64,000 bases of DNA from Dorea sp. AM10-31 (GTDB lineage Bacteria; Bacillota; Clostridia; Lachnospirales; Lachnospiraceae): assembly GCF_003435815.1 (NCBI RefSeq), contig NZ_QTUV01000002.1, forward strand, positions 372,001 through 436,000, in the 5' to 3' direction. Positions 27,709 to 36,384 of the stretch are shown here, in pieces (within the stretch, counting starts at the first letter, position 1; each line of letters opens with the position of its first letter). The position numbers and the translations under genes are program-made. The notes beneath the pieces were generated by a model. It searched no databases. It was not told the DNA's origin and saw only the letters and a list, made by a program, of their open reading frames with translations.

Positions 27709-27753
27709 GCGTATACGAATATCTTTTTTGTTTTCTTTTTTATTTATCTGCTC

Positions 27754-28635
27754 CTACGACCACGATTCCGAAATATAAGCGATTACTTCTTCCTTTTTCT
27801 CCTGCCTGATAATCTCATCCGCAATCTTTTTTATCATCTTTTCTTTGTCTTTTTTTAAGTTCCCGCGCACACGGAATTCAATAAAATCATGAAACCCGTC
27901 ATAAGCAAGATCCATTGGTTCCAACTCTTCCAGCAACAGCTTTTCTTCTTTCAGATTCTCCAATTCTGTTGCCGGTTTGAAATTGCCGTTCCGAATCTCC
28001 TGATATAACGGTGCATCTGTATGTAAAAACATAGAGAAATTAATCACTCTTTCCGGCTTTGTCTCATTTAAGAATGCCGCTAATGCCCTGGCATTTTCCA
28101 TGCCTTTTCCATGTCCTGCAACTCCTGTCATAATATGTGCGTCAAATACAATACCTACGTCCTGTATTCTTGCAATTGCCTTTCCCGCCTGAGAAATCGT
28201 ATGATCTTTTTTCATAAAAGCAAGCACCTCTTCCAGACCACTCTCAATGCCCAGATACAGATGCTCCACTCCCAAACTATGTAATTGTTCCAACTCTTCC
28301 GGTGACTTTGCAAGGATTCCTGTAACGGTTGCATCCATGCGTACAGATGGCCCTTCCGGAAAATATTTTCTGACAAGCTTAAGGATCTCTGCCAGTTCTT
28401 CCGTCGGGAGATCAAATGCATTGCCATCGCCTAAAAATACGGCTTTGGGCTTTCCTCCGGCTTCTTTCACACGGATCAGATCATGTTCTACCTGGGCAAG
28501 TGGAAGTTTACGGAATTTTAAATGTTTGAACAATGTGCAAAACCTGCACCGGTTATAAGAGCATCCTACCATCACCGGCAGCATATAAGATGAACGCTCC
28601 ATCGGTGCGCGGCAGATCTGACCTTCGTATTCCAT
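27754..28635 (-). CDS. Radical SAM protein of the CX4CX2C type, function unknown
   Basis: 293 residues. The iron-sulfur site is GCSYNRCRFC (24-33), CX4CX2C rather than the commonest CX3CX2C; that spacing is typical of one radical SAM subfamily found in anaerobes. The rest is a partial TIM barrel (FLGDGNAF at about 69-76, GIESGLEEVL, HIMTGVAGHGKG). ATG 28635 has GAGGG six bases ahead; ATG 28641 is too close to it. No pathway partner adjoins: ilvN downstream has its own promoter and the ABC transporter lies upstream. I assign no substrate. Confidence 0.82.
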   Translation of the reverse strand: MEYEGQICRAPMERSSYMLPVMVGCSYNRCRFCTLFKHLKFRKLPLAQVEHDLIRVKEAGGKPKAVFLGDGNAFDLPTEELAEILKLVRKYFPEGPSVRMDATVTGILAKSPEELEQLHSLGVEHLYLGIESGLEEVLAFMKKDHTISQAGKAIARIQDVGIVFDAHIMTGVAGHGKGMENARALAAFLNETKPERVINFSMFLHTDAPLYQEIRNGNFKPATELENLKEEKLLLEELEPMDLAYDGFHDFIEFRVRGNLKKDKEKMIKKIADEIIRQEKKEEVIAYISESWS

Positions 28636-28685
28636 ATGCATCCCTCTCTTTCTTTTGCAGATGCCTATTATTATACCATGTTTTC

Positions 28686-29438
28686 CTATAAATCTGCCAT
28701 CTTTCCGAGAATCCTGAAATAAAATCTTTCCTGTTCTTTAACTCTTTTCATTTCTTCCAGGATCTTTCCATCTTTCAACAGAAGAATCCTGTCACAGTAG
28801 CTTGCCATTTTCGGATCATGTGTCACCATAATAATCGTTTTTTTATACTCCATATGAATCCGGTTTAATGTGTCAATAACAAGTTGTCCGGAATGGGAAT
28901 CGAGATTCCCTGTCGGTTCATCTGCAAGAATCAGTTCCGGATCATTGATCAGTGCCCTGCAGATTGCCACTCTCTGACGTTCTCCACCGGATAATTCATA
29001 TGGATTTTTCTGAAGCAGTTTTCCAATTTCAAATTGTTCTGCCAGATTTTTTGCTTTTTTTTGCATCTCTTTCACCGGACTTTTCTTCAAAATCATTGGG
29101 AGCATAATATTTTCTTCCACAGACAGGCTGTCCATCAAATAAAAGTCCTGAAATACAAATCCGATCTTCTGATTTCTTATTTCTGCCAGTTTATCACCAT
29201 ATAGAGAATCCGTATCTTCTCCCGCAAACTGTATTTTTCCATTTGTCGGCTTATCAATCATACCCAAATTTTTTAAAAGTGTTGTTTTTCCACAACCGGA
29301 TTTTCCCATAATTCCAACAAATTCACCCTGCTCTGCCTGAAACGAAATTCCTTTTAACACTTTTACATCTTCTTCACTTTCTTTCCATGTCGATTTTTTA
29401 TAATTCTTTATAAGATTTTCTACTTTTATAACGCTCAT
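28686..29438 (-). CDS. ABC transporter ATP-binding protein, BceA/MacB type
   Basis: 250 residues. Walker A GKSGCGKTT (45-53), signature ELSGGERQRV (148-157), Walker B LILADEPTG (169-177), H-loop MVTHDPK. This is the ATPase of a peptide-antibiotic sensing or export transporter (bacitracin/lantibiotic class). It overlaps the permease stop by four bases. Unusually for BceAB systems, the ATPase gene comes after the permease gene. Confidence 0.92.
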   Translation of the reverse strand: MSVIKVENLIKNYKKSTWKESEEDVKVLKGISFQAEQGEFVGIMGKSGCGKTTLLKNLGMIDKPTNGKIQFAGEDTDSLYGDKLAEIRNQKIGFVFQDFYLMDSLSVEENIMLPMILKKSPVKEMQKKAKNLAEQFEIGKLLQKNPYELSGGERQRVAICRALINDPELILADEPTGNLDSHSGQLVIDTLNRIHMEYKKTIIMVTHDPKMASYCDRILLLKDGKILEEMKRVKEQERFYFRILGKMADL

Positions 29439-31447
29439 CTTCTATTTCCTTCCTCCACTCTCTTTGCAACCCATTTTTTTAATAGTTCAAGCATGACTTC
29501 TGTAAGCAATATATATCCTGCTGACAGACAGCCCCAGTAAATCCATACTTCTTTTCCATGTACAACGCCAAGGTAAGATTCCCGTATTTTTTCCATCTCT
29601 ACATAACCGGCAGAGAGCAATAACACAGCAACAGCCGTAATTTCCGGCAGCAGTTTTACTTCCCATGCAAGCGTTCTTTTCTTCATTTTCTTTGTAATCC
29701 CCATACATGACAGGAACTCATAACGTTTCCTGTAATCCGGCAGTTCAGATGCCGTCTTTACAAATAACGCAAAGTTTCCACTTACAAGCAATGCAAGAAA
29801 AAAGAACGCTTTATTTGATAATTGAAAGAGCAGGCTTTTTTCCAGCTCTGTTACAAACGTTGCAGTTACATAAAGTGTTTTCTGTACTTCATCTGTCAGT
29901 CCATAGTCCTGATTTCCATATTTATTTACATATTTCTGTAATTCTTTCGTTCCCTGTTTTTCTGTACGATCCGGAAATGAAAATAAATACAACAGATCCG
30001 GTTCTTCTTTTTCTTTTTTTAATTTCTCATGCCATTTATTAAAATAATTTTCAGAAAATACTACAACATTCTCTGCCTCTACACCGATCCTGTATTTTCC
30101 GAACCAGTTTCCTGCTTCGATTCTTTTCATTCTGTACAGATGATCCCAGTCTTTACTTGCAATCGGATGATTGGACTCCGGACTGACATATTCATCTTTT
30201 CCCTTATCAAAGCTCCCAGGCATCAGCCATGTGTATCCTTTGCGTCCATAATCCATCGCTCCCATGGTTACTTTTTTCCCATTGTAGGTTTTGTATTCAT
30301 TTTGAATATATACAATCTCTTTATTCTTAAGATGAACCTGTTTTCCGGATAACTGCTCATATGTTTTCTCTGAAATTCCAACCAATTCAACACTATAACC
30401 ACTCACCCGGATCATTGGAAATTTTTTTACACTTCCTTTGTATTCCTTTACACACTGATTTACAAAGTTTTGATTTTCTCCTGTATCTTTTCCCATCCAT
30501 ACTGCATCGTACGGAAAATATTTTTCCTGCCCTGAAATTGGAAGAATCTCTGCAATCTGTACACCGCAATAACCAACCGCTGCAAACTGTACGGTAAATA
30601 TCATTAAGAAAAACAACATATTACTTTGATATCGGCTGTACAATCCATTTAATCCGAGAAGATGTTTCAGATAAAATTTTCTTCTTTTATGTAGTATCTC
30701 TAGCAAGATCCCTCCACCAAATAAAACTACAAAAAATGTTCCAAAATTCAAAAATAAATGAGAATACAGATATCCATAATCCAATGAATATCTGGCATAG
30801 ATCCAATATCCTGCCGCTATAAGCAAAACTCCTGCTACTGTAAATACCAGCCACTTTCTGCTCTGTGGTTTTTTCTCTTTCTTCTTTCCATCATTCATCA
30901 GATCCTGCAGTCCATGATTATCTGCCCACACAAGCAGGGAAAATGCTACCGCAAGGAATACTGCCACGCTTAATTTACATGTATCCATATAGACAGAGAC
31001 TGTAATCGGAACACGACGTATATATTCCGGAAAAAAATAATGCCATGCTTTCAAAACACCTCCAAGCATAAGCCGTCCTGCAAGCATTCCGGCAAATAAA
31101 GTTCCCAGGCAGCCTGAAAAATACTCAAAAAGAATCATTCCATACATTTTACGCCGTTTCATTCCAAGTACATAAAACAACTGATACTCTCTGAGTCTTA
31201 ACCGCATAAATTTCTGCATAGAATATGTCATAATCGCCACACTGAAAATGCAGACCAGAATACATGCAAACATAACATCCTGTATCGTTCCAAAATCTGC
31301 AGATGCATCCTTCATAATTACTTTCGATACAGAATACAAGCCTAAAAACACAAAAAATTCTGCGACTCCTATAATGTTCCCTGTAAAATAGACAAAATAA
31401 TTTTTCCAACTGCTTTTGAAATTTTTTAAAATAATCTGATATAACAA
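29435..31447 (-). CDS. ABC transporter permease, BceB/FtsX type
   Basis: 670 residues, starting at TTG 31447 (GGAGGTGG RBS five bases ahead). Membrane segments near 16-40, 56-76, 105-130, 150-170 and 200-270, then a large extracytoplasmic region (about 310-535) and three C-terminal membrane segments. This is the BceB layout, in which the extracellular domain senses peptide antibiotics and the transporter both exports or frees targets and signals to the kinase. The neighbouring kinase, however, is GHKL/LytTR-type rather than the intramembrane BceS type. Confidence 0.9.
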   Translation of the reverse strand: MLYQIILKNFKSSWKNYFVYFTGNIIGVAEFFVFLGLYSVSKVIMKDASADFGTIQDVMFACILVCIFSVAIMTYSMQKFMRLRLREYQLFYVLGMKRRKMYGMILFEYFSGCLGTLFAGMLAGRLMLGGVLKAWHYFFPEYIRRVPITVSVYMDTCKLSVAVFLAVAFSLLVWADNHGLQDLMNDGKKKEKKPQSRKWLVFTVAGVLLIAAGYWIYARYSLDYGYLYSHLFLNFGTFFVVLFGGGILLEILHKRRKFYLKHLLGLNGLYSRYQSNMLFFLMIFTVQFAAVGYCGVQIAEILPISGQEKYFPYDAVWMGKDTGENQNFVNQCVKEYKGSVKKFPMIRVSGYSVELVGISEKTYEQLSGKQVHLKNKEIVYIQNEYKTYNGKKVTMGAMDYGRKGYTWLMPGSFDKGKDEYVSPESNHPIASKDWDHLYRMKRIEAGNWFGKYRIGVEAENVVVFSENYFNKWHEKLKKEKEEPDLLYLFSFPDRTEKQGTKELQKYVNKYGNQDYGLTDEVQKTLYVTATFVTELEKSLLFQLSNKAFFFLALLVSGNFALFVKTASELPDYRKRYEFLSCMGITKKMKKRTLAWEVKLLPEITAVAVLLLSAGYVEMEKIRESYLGVVHGKEVWIYWGCLSAGYILLTEVMLELLKKWVAKRVEEGNRR

Positions 31448-31489
31448 AAAACCACCTCCATCAGTTACTTATCCTTTTCTAAGAATAAG

Positions 31490-31529
31490 CACACTGACAG
31501 AAGTGGGCAATACCCTCGCCATAAACGGT
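31490..31529 (-). promoter_or_regulatory. Possible LytTR binding sites between kinase and transporter genes
   Basis: ACCGTTTAT (31521-31529, minus strand) matches the LytTR half-site pattern [TA][AC][CA]GTTN[AG][TG] at every position. A weaker TCAGTGTGC (31490-31498) lies 31-32 bases away. The classical spacing is about 21-22 bases, so this is tentative. It sits directly ahead of the transporter genes. Confidence 0.3.
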
Positions 31530-31534
31530 ATTTT

Positions 31535-32839
31535 TCAGGACATGAAAAAGGAAACCTGTACTTCGAATCTGTCCTTTGTGGCCAGATATCTGATTGTTCC
31601 TTCATATTTTTCAACAATGCGTTCTACACTTATAAGACCGTAGCCATGGAATTTTTGATTCTCTTTCTGGGAAATCCATCTTTTTCCTTCCCTCACCGGC
31701 TGTTTTTCCATACTGTTAGCAATGTTTATAAAAAGCATATTTCCCGGATTCTGTATTTCTGTTTTTATCCATTTTTCTCCTTTTTCAACTTTTTCACTTG
31801 CTTCCAGCGCATTATCCAGCAGATTGCCAAATAAAATACAGATTTCATTTTCTTCCAATACGAATTTTTCAAGTGAACAGGCGGTTATTTTCCATACAAT
31901 TTTCTTTTTTTCTGCCATATGCATCTTCAGATTCAGCAGAAGATCCAGTGGCTGACAAGTCGTCCATGGATAGAACTTCACAGATTCATACTCCGGTGTA
32001 ATCTTATCCAGATAACTCCGAAGTTCTTTCCAGTCCTGCCTCTTCTCATATTCTTTTAATAAGAGCAGATGATTTTTCATATCATGATTGATTCTCCGGT
32101 TCTCTTCCAGTGCTTCTTTCAGATTTGCATAATTATTTTCCATCATCGTATTTTGAAATTCAATCATCTGATTCTCTCTTTGCAGGCTTTCATAGCGGAA
32201 AATAAATTTACTGAACTGCCATAACAGCCAGATCAGCAGGAGCGCTATTACATTTGCAGTCACAATATTCTGAAAATACCATTTGGTTCCTTCACCCATC
32301 AACATCAACTGATAGATCAGAATTACAATATGTAAACCTGCTCCAAATGTTACAATCAGTCCTTTATATTCCTCTGCGATTCTCTTTATGGTTTTCTTTT
32401 TGCAAATAAAACAGACATAACCAAGAAATATTACACCCGCGATCAGGCAGCTTACTGTTTTTGGCAGCATGTCCAATTTCCACATCTTGGATGGATTCTG
32501 GCTTGTTCCCTGCATCAGAACTGCCCATGATGCAATAAATACTTCCAAAAAACTTAAACCACCATAGCAAACAGCAGGTACTCCAAATGCAAATGCGTAC
32601 GCCTCTGTGCCAAGTGCAACACAGATAAAGCCGCACAGTGTGAGTAAGAACACTGTCAGATACATTCCAATCGGATACTCTTTACCTGCCACAAGTAAAA
32701 CCACAGTTCCCACACTTCCGGCATATATAAATCTGTCTGCTTTTTTTCCTGCCGTTGCCGGCATTCCCTGTTTCATCAGATATGCAGACATCAGTGCCTC
32801 CAGAACCGCAAGTATAATAATAATGCTTCTATATCCCAT
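31535..32839 (-). CDS. Sensor histidine kinase, AgrC/GHKL family
   Basis: About 434 residues from ATG 32839 (an upstream start at 32875 would lie inside the response regulator gene). Six or so N-terminal membrane segments (about 3-215), then a cytoplasmic kinase: phosphoacceptor histidine H252 in NRRINHDMKNHLLLL, N box LLDNALEASE and a GYGL G box. This class usually senses peptides and pairs with LytTR regulators. It overlaps the regulator gene by 11 bases and precedes the BceAB-like transporter by 87 bases, so it probably controls it. Confidence 0.9.
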   Translation of the reverse strand: MGYRSIIIILAVLEALMSAYLMKQGMPATAGKKADRFIYAGSVGTVVLLVAGKEYPIGMYLTVFLLTLCGFICVALGTEAYAFAFGVPAVCYGGLSFLEVFIASWAVLMQGTSQNPSKMWKLDMLPKTVSCLIAGVIFLGYVCFICKKKTIKRIAEEYKGLIVTFGAGLHIVILIYQLMLMGEGTKWYFQNIVTANVIALLLIWLLWQFSKFIFRYESLQRENQMIEFQNTMMENNYANLKEALEENRRINHDMKNHLLLLKEYEKRQDWKELRSYLDKITPEYESVKFYPWTTCQPLDLLLNLKMHMAEKKKIVWKITACSLEKFVLEENEICILFGNLLDNALEASEKVEKGEKWIKTEIQNPGNMLFINIANSMEKQPVREGKRWISQKENQKFHGYGLISVERIVEKYEGTIRYLATKDRFEVQVSFFMS

Positions 32840-33602
32840 GATACCTTTTCTTCCTCTCCCAGTACTGTCTGACACATTCTTTTAATTCCATCAGATGCCT
32901 TCTTGCAATTCTTATTCTCACACCGCCGGAAAGTTCAAGTTCCATTCCGTGTATCTGTATGACTTTCTCTATATTGACAAGGCAGCTACGGTCTGCATAT
33001 ACAAAATCTCTGTGCTGTAATTCCTCCCACAACGTTTTCATATTGATCTGTTCTCTGTAAACCTTATCCTGTGTGTAATACTCTACATATTTCTTTCCTT
33101 TTGCTTTCTGAATATAAAGAATATCTCCATATCGGATTTTCTGCATACCTTCTATCGTTTCAAGCACGCGGTATGAGTCTTCTTCCTCTCTCCGCTGCTG
33201 CAGTATATTTCTTAAAACTTCTGGTATCCGAACTTTCATCTCTTCTTTCAGAATATACTGATATGCATCCAGACGGTAACTTTCAATCGCAAACTCTTCA
33301 TGTGATGTAATAAAAATGAGGGGAATTGCTTCCCCCTTTTCCTGTGCACGTTTCTTGTTCAGCCACTTTCCGAGTTCAATTCCATTCATCGTATCCATCT
33401 CGATATCAGAAAATACGGCAAGATATTTTTCATCCTTTTTCACAGATTCCAGAAATTCTTCTGCCATACAAAACAACCGCACATTAATCTTATCTGTCAT
33501 ATTCTTTTGTTTCAGCGTCTCTGTTACATATCTTCCGATAACCTTTAACATCTGCACTTCATCATCTATGACTGCTATACTTTTCTTTTCTGTTTTTCTC
33601 AT
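32829..33602 (-). CDS. LytTR-family response regulator
   Basis: 257 residues: receiver domain (1-125) with acidic pocket DDE at 13-15 and phosphoacceptor D66 in VFSDIEMDTMNG; LytTR DNA-binding domain (about 150-250). Partner of the downstream GHKL kinase. The ATG lies four bases after the stop of the transposase relic and has only a weak ribosome binding site (AGAAGG at a distance), so expression may depend on read-through and translational coupling from the relic frame. Confidence 0.9.
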   Translation of the reverse strand: MRKTEKKSIAVIDDEVQMLKVIGRYVTETLKQKNMTDKINVRLFCMAEEFLESVKKDEKYLAVFSDIEMDTMNGIELGKWLNKKRAQEKGEAIPLIFITSHEEFAIESYRLDAYQYILKEEMKVRIPEVLRNILQQRREEEDSYRVLETIEGMQKIRYGDILYIQKAKGKKYVEYYTQDKVYREQINMKTLWEELQHRDFVYADRSCLVNIEKVIQIHGMELELSGGVRIRIARRHLMELKECVRQYWERKKRYHGI

Positions 33603-33606
33603 AAAT

Positions 33607-34355
33607 TTATCTGTTGCCTTCTAATTCTGCCAGCTTTCTTCGAAGCAATTCCACCTCATTTCTGGCTTCATCCAGCTGCCCTTTCGTTTCATCCAGCCGT
33701 CCTTTCGTTTCATCCAGCTGTCCTTTCGTTTCATCCAGCTGTCCTTGGGCTTCATCCAGTTTTCCTTTCGTTCCAACCAGCTCATCCTTCGTCTCATCTA
33801 ATTCCTTCTGCATGTCATCAATCATTAACTGCACTGTATTACGATCCATCTCCAGTAATTCCTTTGAAAACATAGCCATCACCTCTTCTATATTCCGGCA
33901 CATATCATAGATCTGACTGTACAGATCTTTAAAATCCGGATACTTCTCAATGATTGCGATGATCTCTTCCGGTCTGTCCATACATAGGAAAGCAAGCCAC
34001 GCTTCAAGACGATTCGCAATCTTTATTTCTCCATTTTTATTGTGCTGAATCTTCTGAAAAATGTCAAGCGGAACAAATAAATATTTTTGAAGCAGATTCA
34101 TTTCCAGACCAGTATCTGACTCCTGCTCAAACCGATGTATATATGTATCTGGAAAGTGTTTAAATTCTTCCAGCTGCACTACCATATCCATGATCAGCAG
34201 ACTATTTTCATCTGCAAGTCTTCAAGAAATTCCTTCCTTCTTTCTTCTCTCCAGCTATAAAACATATCCTTCAACTGTTTGTCCTTCTCAATATCCTTCA
34301 TTACTTCTTCCCGTGAACGGATCACCGGAAAATACTGACGTAATTTGTTTGTCAT
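33607..34355 (-). pseudogene. Degenerate PD-(D/E)XK (Rpn-type) transposase, two internal deletions
   Basis: Two frames that belong to one family member. The N-terminal piece, ATG 34355 with GAGGAG ahead, reads MTNKLRQYFPVIRSREEV and RRKEFLE, then runs out of frame and stops at 34194. The second frame resumes at ADENSLLIMDMVVQLE and jumps directly to EFKHFPDTYIHRFEQ, then the usual C-terminus and a coiled coil to 33607. The stretches between RRKEFL and ADEN, and between VVQLE and EFKHFPD, are missing, so the ExQ part of the catalytic site is gone. The C-terminal frame alone encodes 194 residues from ATG 34191 and may still be made. Confidence 0.82.
33669..33773 (-). repeat. Five 21-bp tandem repeats in the transposase relic
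   Basis: Units begin at 33669, 33690, 33711, 33732 and 33753 (plus strand catccagctgtcctttcgtt with variation). Each encodes one seven-residue heptad of the type KGQLDET, building a coiled coil. Copy number in such repeats changes easily by slippage. Confidence 0.92.
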
Positions 34356-34713
34356 GGCAAACGCTCCTCTTCCTGATGCAGTCATAAAACCTTCCTGCAT
34401 TTTTCATCGTTACTTTTTACATCTTGTTACGAACTAATTTTTTACTAAAAATCAAATTAAGTATTTAAACAAATATTACATATCAAAGGCAAACTGACGT
34501 CGTAACATCTTCACATGACACTCAGCAATCGTTTCCCTCTAAAATTAAAGTTTCTGGATTTTGCTCCAAACCGGAGCATTGGAATATTCGTATTTTCTAA
34601 TACAAATAGAATCTCTTTAGAACTATAAGATACAACTTGTGTTTACTTTACCAGAAAAGCCCACAAAACACAAGTTGTATTTTGCAGGCTTTCTCTCCTG
34701 AAATTATTTTCAA
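34356..34713. other. AT-rich intergenic region with a 15-bp inverted repeat
   Basis: No credible gene on either strand in these 358 bases. The notable content is the inverted repeat at 34630-34680. The rest is AT-rich and holds several T runs. It separates the transposase relic from the end of the GH43 gene and may be the flank of the former mobile element. Confidence 0.7.
34630..34680. repeat. Perfect 15-bp inverted repeat downstream of the GH43 gene
   Basis: ATACAACTTGTGTTT (34630-34644) and AAACACAAGTTGTAT (34666-34680) with a 21-base loop. It could be a factor-independent terminator of the GH43 transcript, but no long T run follows it on the minus strand. It could also be the remnant of a mobile element end. 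Confidence 0.8.
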
Positions 34714-36384
34714 TTATTTTTCTTCCGGTGCCGGCATTCCTTTTTCTTCATCTGCCTCGTAAGAGAAAAAATCAAAATCGGCATAATGTTTATGCAATAC
34801 ACGGTCTGCACATGTAAGACCTACAAATGTTCCTGTGAACTCACCATATTTACAATACTCATCAGAGAACTTCGTTGTGTCAAATGTCCTTCCGATTCTT
34901 GTATAATTCTCACCGTCATAACTCCACTCGAACCAAAGCTCTCTTCCCTCAATCCGAAGTCTCAGATAAATCGGAACATCCTCCACTGCAATTCTCGTAT
35001 CCAGATATTCTGTCTTTTCTCCATTTTCAAGCTGGATGATCGACAGTGCACTTCCACCCAGTGTCTGACTGTAATATTTACGCAGATTAATATAATTCAT
35101 ATTATCGTAATAAATGATCAGTCCGGCACTGTGCTGGTATACTTCCGGCTTGTATTCCATCTTTGTTGTAACCGTTGCATAGACACTGGTCAGTTTTCTT
35201 GCAAGGATACTGACCTTATTCAGCGATGTTCTGGACTCCTGTCCGCGGATTCTCACATAACCCGGACGGGCTTTTACATCAGCAAAACTCTGTGGCATAA
35301 TACGTGGTGCATAATACCAGTTTCCAAGCTCCTCACCGTCAAAATCATCAAAATCCGGAATCTGTGGAACCGGATATTCCGGCAGTTTGCTTTCTTCTAC
35401 ATATTCTTTCGCCAGATTATCTCCATCTGCCATGCGAAGCCATCCGTCTTCGGTCCACTCCATTTTCTGTATTGCTGTCTCTCTTCCAAGCGTGCAGCGA
35501 AGCTCCGGTGCAAACGGTCTGGAACAGAGATGTACCAGATAAACCTCGCCAAGAGAAGTTTCTACATAACTTCCGTGACCGGATTTCTGCAGAACGCTGT
35601 CCGGATTGAAATATTTCGGTTTCAGATGATCCGGATCATGTCTTTCATTCGACTCGCCCGGAACACTTGTTACGATCGGATTCTTCGGATCCCCTTCATA
35701 TGGTCCCCATACATTTTTGGATCTTCCCATCGTCACACAGTGATTGTATCCGGTTCCGCCTTCCGCACACATAATATAATAATAACCATTTCTCTTTGTA
35801 AGATGCGGTGCTTCGATACATCCTCTGTCTGTACCGCCGCGCCAGATTCGTTTCGGATATCCGACTACTGCCTTTTCTTTGGGAGAATACTCAACCAGAC
35901 AGATCACACCCGGTTTTTCATATCCTTCTCTTGTCTCCCACTCCAGAGAAACAATCCATTTTCTTCCGTCATCGTCGTGAAGAATAGAAGCATCAAATCC
36001 TGCGGAATGTAAATAAACCGGCTCACTCCACGGTCCACGAATGTCTTTTGCTGTTACAAGATAATTGTCTACATCAAAATATCTTGCATTCATGGAATTC
36101 ATCACACCATATACGACATAGAACAGATCTTCCTCTTCACAGTAAGTAAGGCACGGCGCCCAGATTCCTTTTGCTGATGGAAGTTTTTTCAGATCTACCT
36201 GTTCATCTGTCAGCACATGTGTATACAGCTCCCAGTTTTTCATATCCTTTGAATGATAAATCGGGATTCCCGGCATCCACTCAAACGTGGATACCGCAAT
36301 ATAATAATCGTCTCCTTTTCTGCAAATACAAGGATCCGGATTAAAACCTTTGAAAATCGGATTCTTAATCATTGTCCGCGACAC
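34714..36384 (-). CDS. Glycoside hydrolase family 43 beta-xylosidase / arabinofuranosidase
   Basis: 556 residues: a five-bladed propeller (about 5-315) and a C-terminal beta-sandwich (about 335-540) as in GH43 xylosidases. Predicted catalytic residues: base D17 in GFNPDPC, pKa modulator D131 in AGFDASI, acid E191 in RGCIEAPHL. No signal peptide, so it acts in the cytoplasm on imported xylo-oligosaccharides, releasing xylose. It overlaps the upstream symporter gene by 20 bases, so the two form a transport-and-cleavage pair under the AraC regulator. Confidence 0.92.
   Translation of the reverse strand: MSRTMIKNPIFKGFNPDPCICRKGDDYYIAVSTFEWMPGIPIYHSKDMKNWELYTHVLTDEQVDLKKLPSAKGIWAPCLTYCEEEDLFYVVYGVMNSMNARYFDVDNYLVTAKDIRGPWSEPVYLHSAGFDASILHDDDGRKWIVSLEWETREGYEKPGVICLVEYSPKEKAVVGYPKRIWRGGTDRGCIEAPHLTKRNGYYYIMCAEGGTGYNHCVTMGRSKNVWGPYEGDPKNPIVTSVPGESNERHDPDHLKPKYFNPDSVLQKSGHGSYVETSLGEVYLVHLCSRPFAPELRCTLGRETAIQKMEWTEDGWLRMADGDNLAKEYVEESKLPEYPVPQIPDFDDFDGEELGNWYYAPRIMPQSFADVKARPGYVRIRGQESRTSLNKVSILARKLTSVYATVTTKMEYKPEVYQHSAGLIIYYDNMNYINLRKYYSQTLGGSALSIIQLENGEKTEYLDTRIAVEDVPIYLRLRIEGRELWFEWSYDGENYTRIGRTFDTTKFSDEYCKYGEFTGTFVGLTCADRVLHKHYADFDFFSYEADEEKGMPAPEEK

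Noticed and set aside
27627..27740. T-box or leader-peptide attenuator upstream of ilvN
   Set aside because: The leader is only about 45 bases and has no T-box sequence or branched-chain codon run.
31508..31532. Terminator between the kinase and permease genes (AATACC/GGTATT)
   Set aside because: Only six base pairs with a loop of about 11 bases and no T run in the direction of the operon.
34786..36012. Long plus-strand frame (408 residues) opposite the GH43 gene
   Set aside because: It is antisense to a gene with clear catalytic motifs; composition is Cys/Ile/Phe rich as expected for a shadow frame.
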